A DNA stretch of 40,728 nt from an uncultured Propionibacteriaceae bacterium (lineage in GTDB: Bacteria > Actinomycetota > Actinomycetes > Propionibacteriales > Propionibacteriaceae). Numbering within the stretch: the first letter of the stretch is position 1; each line of letters opens with the position of its first letter. Both the position numbers and the translations under genes were made by a program. The stretch is taken from assembly GCA_902805915.1 (NCBI GenBank), contig CADCUO010000005.1, positions 1-40,728 of the forward strand, read 5' to 3'. Below, piece after piece: positions 39,424 through 40,728 of the stretch. The notes beneath the pieces were generated by a model. That model was given only the letters and a program-made list of their open reading frames with translations, did no database searches and was not told where the DNA came from.

Positions 39424-40728
39424 CTAGACCGAGGCTTCTTCCTCGACCACCGGGATCAGCGAAAGCTTGCCCCGGTCGTCGATCTCGTTGATCTCCACCT
39501 GGATCTTCTGACCGACACTGACCACGTCCTCGACGCTCTCCACCCGGTTGCCCCCGGCGAGCGGGCGCAACTTGGAGATGTGCAGCAGACCGTCCTTGCC
39601 CGGCAGCAGCGACACGAACGCGCCGAAGGCGGTGATCTTGACGACGGTACCGAGGTACCGCTCGCCCTTCTCCGGCATGGTCGGGTTCGCGATGGCGTTG
39701 ATCAGCGCCCGGGCAGCCTCGGCGGCTTCGCCGTTGTCCGCTCCCACGTAGATCGTGCCGTCGTCCTCGATCGAGATGTCAGCGCCGGTGTCGTCCTGGA
39801 TCTGGTTGATGACCTTGCCCTTGGGCCCGATCACCTCGCCGATCTTGTCGACCGGGATCTTGATGGTGATGATCCGCGGCGCGTACAGGCTCATCTCGTC
39901 CGGTGCGTCGATTGCCTCGTTCATCACGTCGAGGATCGTGTTGCGGGCATCCTTGGCCTGGGTCAGGGCACCAGCCAACACGGAGGCGGGGATGCCGTCG
40001 AGCTTGGTGTCCAGCTGCAGCGCGGTGATGAAGTCCCGGGTCCCGGCGACCTTGAAGTCCATGTCACCGTAGGCGTCCTCGGCACCGAGGATGTCGGTCA
40101 GCGCCACGTACCGGGTCTCGCCGTCGACGGTGTCACTCATCAGGCCCATGGCGATGCCCGCTACCGGAGCGCGCAGCGGCACACCAGCGTTGAGCAGGGC
40201 CAACGTCGAGGCGCAGACCGAGCCCATCGAGGTCGAGCCGTTGGAACCCAGCGCCTCCGACACCTGACGGATGGCGTAGGGGAACTCCTCGCGGGTGGGC
40301 AGCACCGGCAGCAGGGCCCGCTCGGCCAGCGCGCCGTGGCCGATCTCGCGGCGCTTCGGCGACCCGACCCGACCGGTCTCACCGGTGGAGTAGGGCGGGA
40401 AGTTGTAGTTGTGCATGTAGCGCTTGGAGGTCTCGGCAGCCAGGGTGTCGAGCTTCTGCTCCATCCCGAGCATGTTCAGCGTGGTGATGCCCAGGATCTG
40501 GGTCTCCCCGCGCTCGAACAGCGCCGAGCCGTGGACCCGCGGGATCACGCCGACCTCGGCCGACAGCGTGCGGATGTCGGTCAGGCCACGGCCGTCGATC
40601 CGCACCTTGTCGGTGAGGATCTTCTGCCGGACAAGCTTCTTGGTCAGCGCGCGGTAAGCCCCGCTGATCTCCTTCTCGCGACCGGCGAACTGCTCGGACA
40701 GGGACGAGACCGTCTTGCCCTTGAGGCC
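39424..40728 (-). CDS. pnp: Polyribonucleotide nucleotidyltransferase (5' end beyond the right edge)
   Basis: [72 protein letters not shown]1 domain; frame stays open to the window end. Confidence 0.97.
   Translation of the reverse strand, partial: GLKGKTVSSLSEQFAGREKEISGAYRALTKKLVRQKILTDKVRIDGRGLTDIRTLSAEVGVIPRVHGSALFERGETQILGITTLNMLGMEQKLDTLAAETSKRYMHNYNFPPYSTGETGRVGSPKRREIGHGALAERALLPVLPTREEFPYAIRQVSEALGSNGSTSMGSVCASTLALLNAGVPLRAPVAGIAMGLMSDTVDGETRYVALTDILGAEDAYGDMDFKVAGTRDFITALQLDTKLDGIPASVLAGALTQAKDARNTILDVMNEAIDAPDEMSLYAPRIITIKIPVDKIGEVIGPKGKVINQIQDDTGADISIEDDGTIYVGADNGEAAEAARALINAIANPTMPEKGERYLGTVVKITAFGAFVSLLPGKDGLLHISKLRPLAGGNRVESVEDVVSVGQKIQVEINEIDDRGKLSLIPVVEEEASV

Overview
High-GC actinobacterial chromosomal window, probably Propionibacteriaceae-like (inferred from gene content and order only). 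Almost every gene is on the minus strand. The backbone is a conserved housekeeping neighbourhood, listed here from the right edge leftward in the direction of transcription: pnp (partial), M16 peptidase, dapB, rnj, [rpmB on +], DAK2/FakA-like, recG, rsmD, coaD, coiled-coil protein, DUF177, rpmF, rnc, mutM, gtrA-like, smc, ftsY, ffh, amidohydrolase, secreted hydrolase-ABC ATPase fusion, ABC-2 permease, rpsP, khpA, rimM, trmD-GNAT fusion. Further left lie sdhCAB, an ECF sigma factor with a coupled membrane protein (+ strand), an aldo/keto reductase, an epimerase and an ABC-F protein. The strongest non-routine observations are: (1) a single polypeptide joining a secreted X-Pro-peptidase-like alpha/beta hydrolase through one TM helix to a cytoplasmic ABC ATPase, overlapping its permease and an amidohydrolase; (2) a decayed MMPL-transporter 3' end, frameshifted at a C4 run, overlapping a DUF2993/LmeA-like gene; (3) an ECF sigma factor overlapping a putative transmembrane sensor/anti-sigma gene; (4) in-frame tandem repeats at the starts of sdhA (9 bp) and coaD (18 bp, duplicating the start codon); (5) tandem G-quadruplex motifs, a TrmD-GNAT fusion, and several RNA hairpins, including one inside the rpsP operon and one in the rnj leader. 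No tRNA, rRNA, CRISPR array or intact mobile element was recognised. All family calls come from reading motifs by eye; no database search was run.
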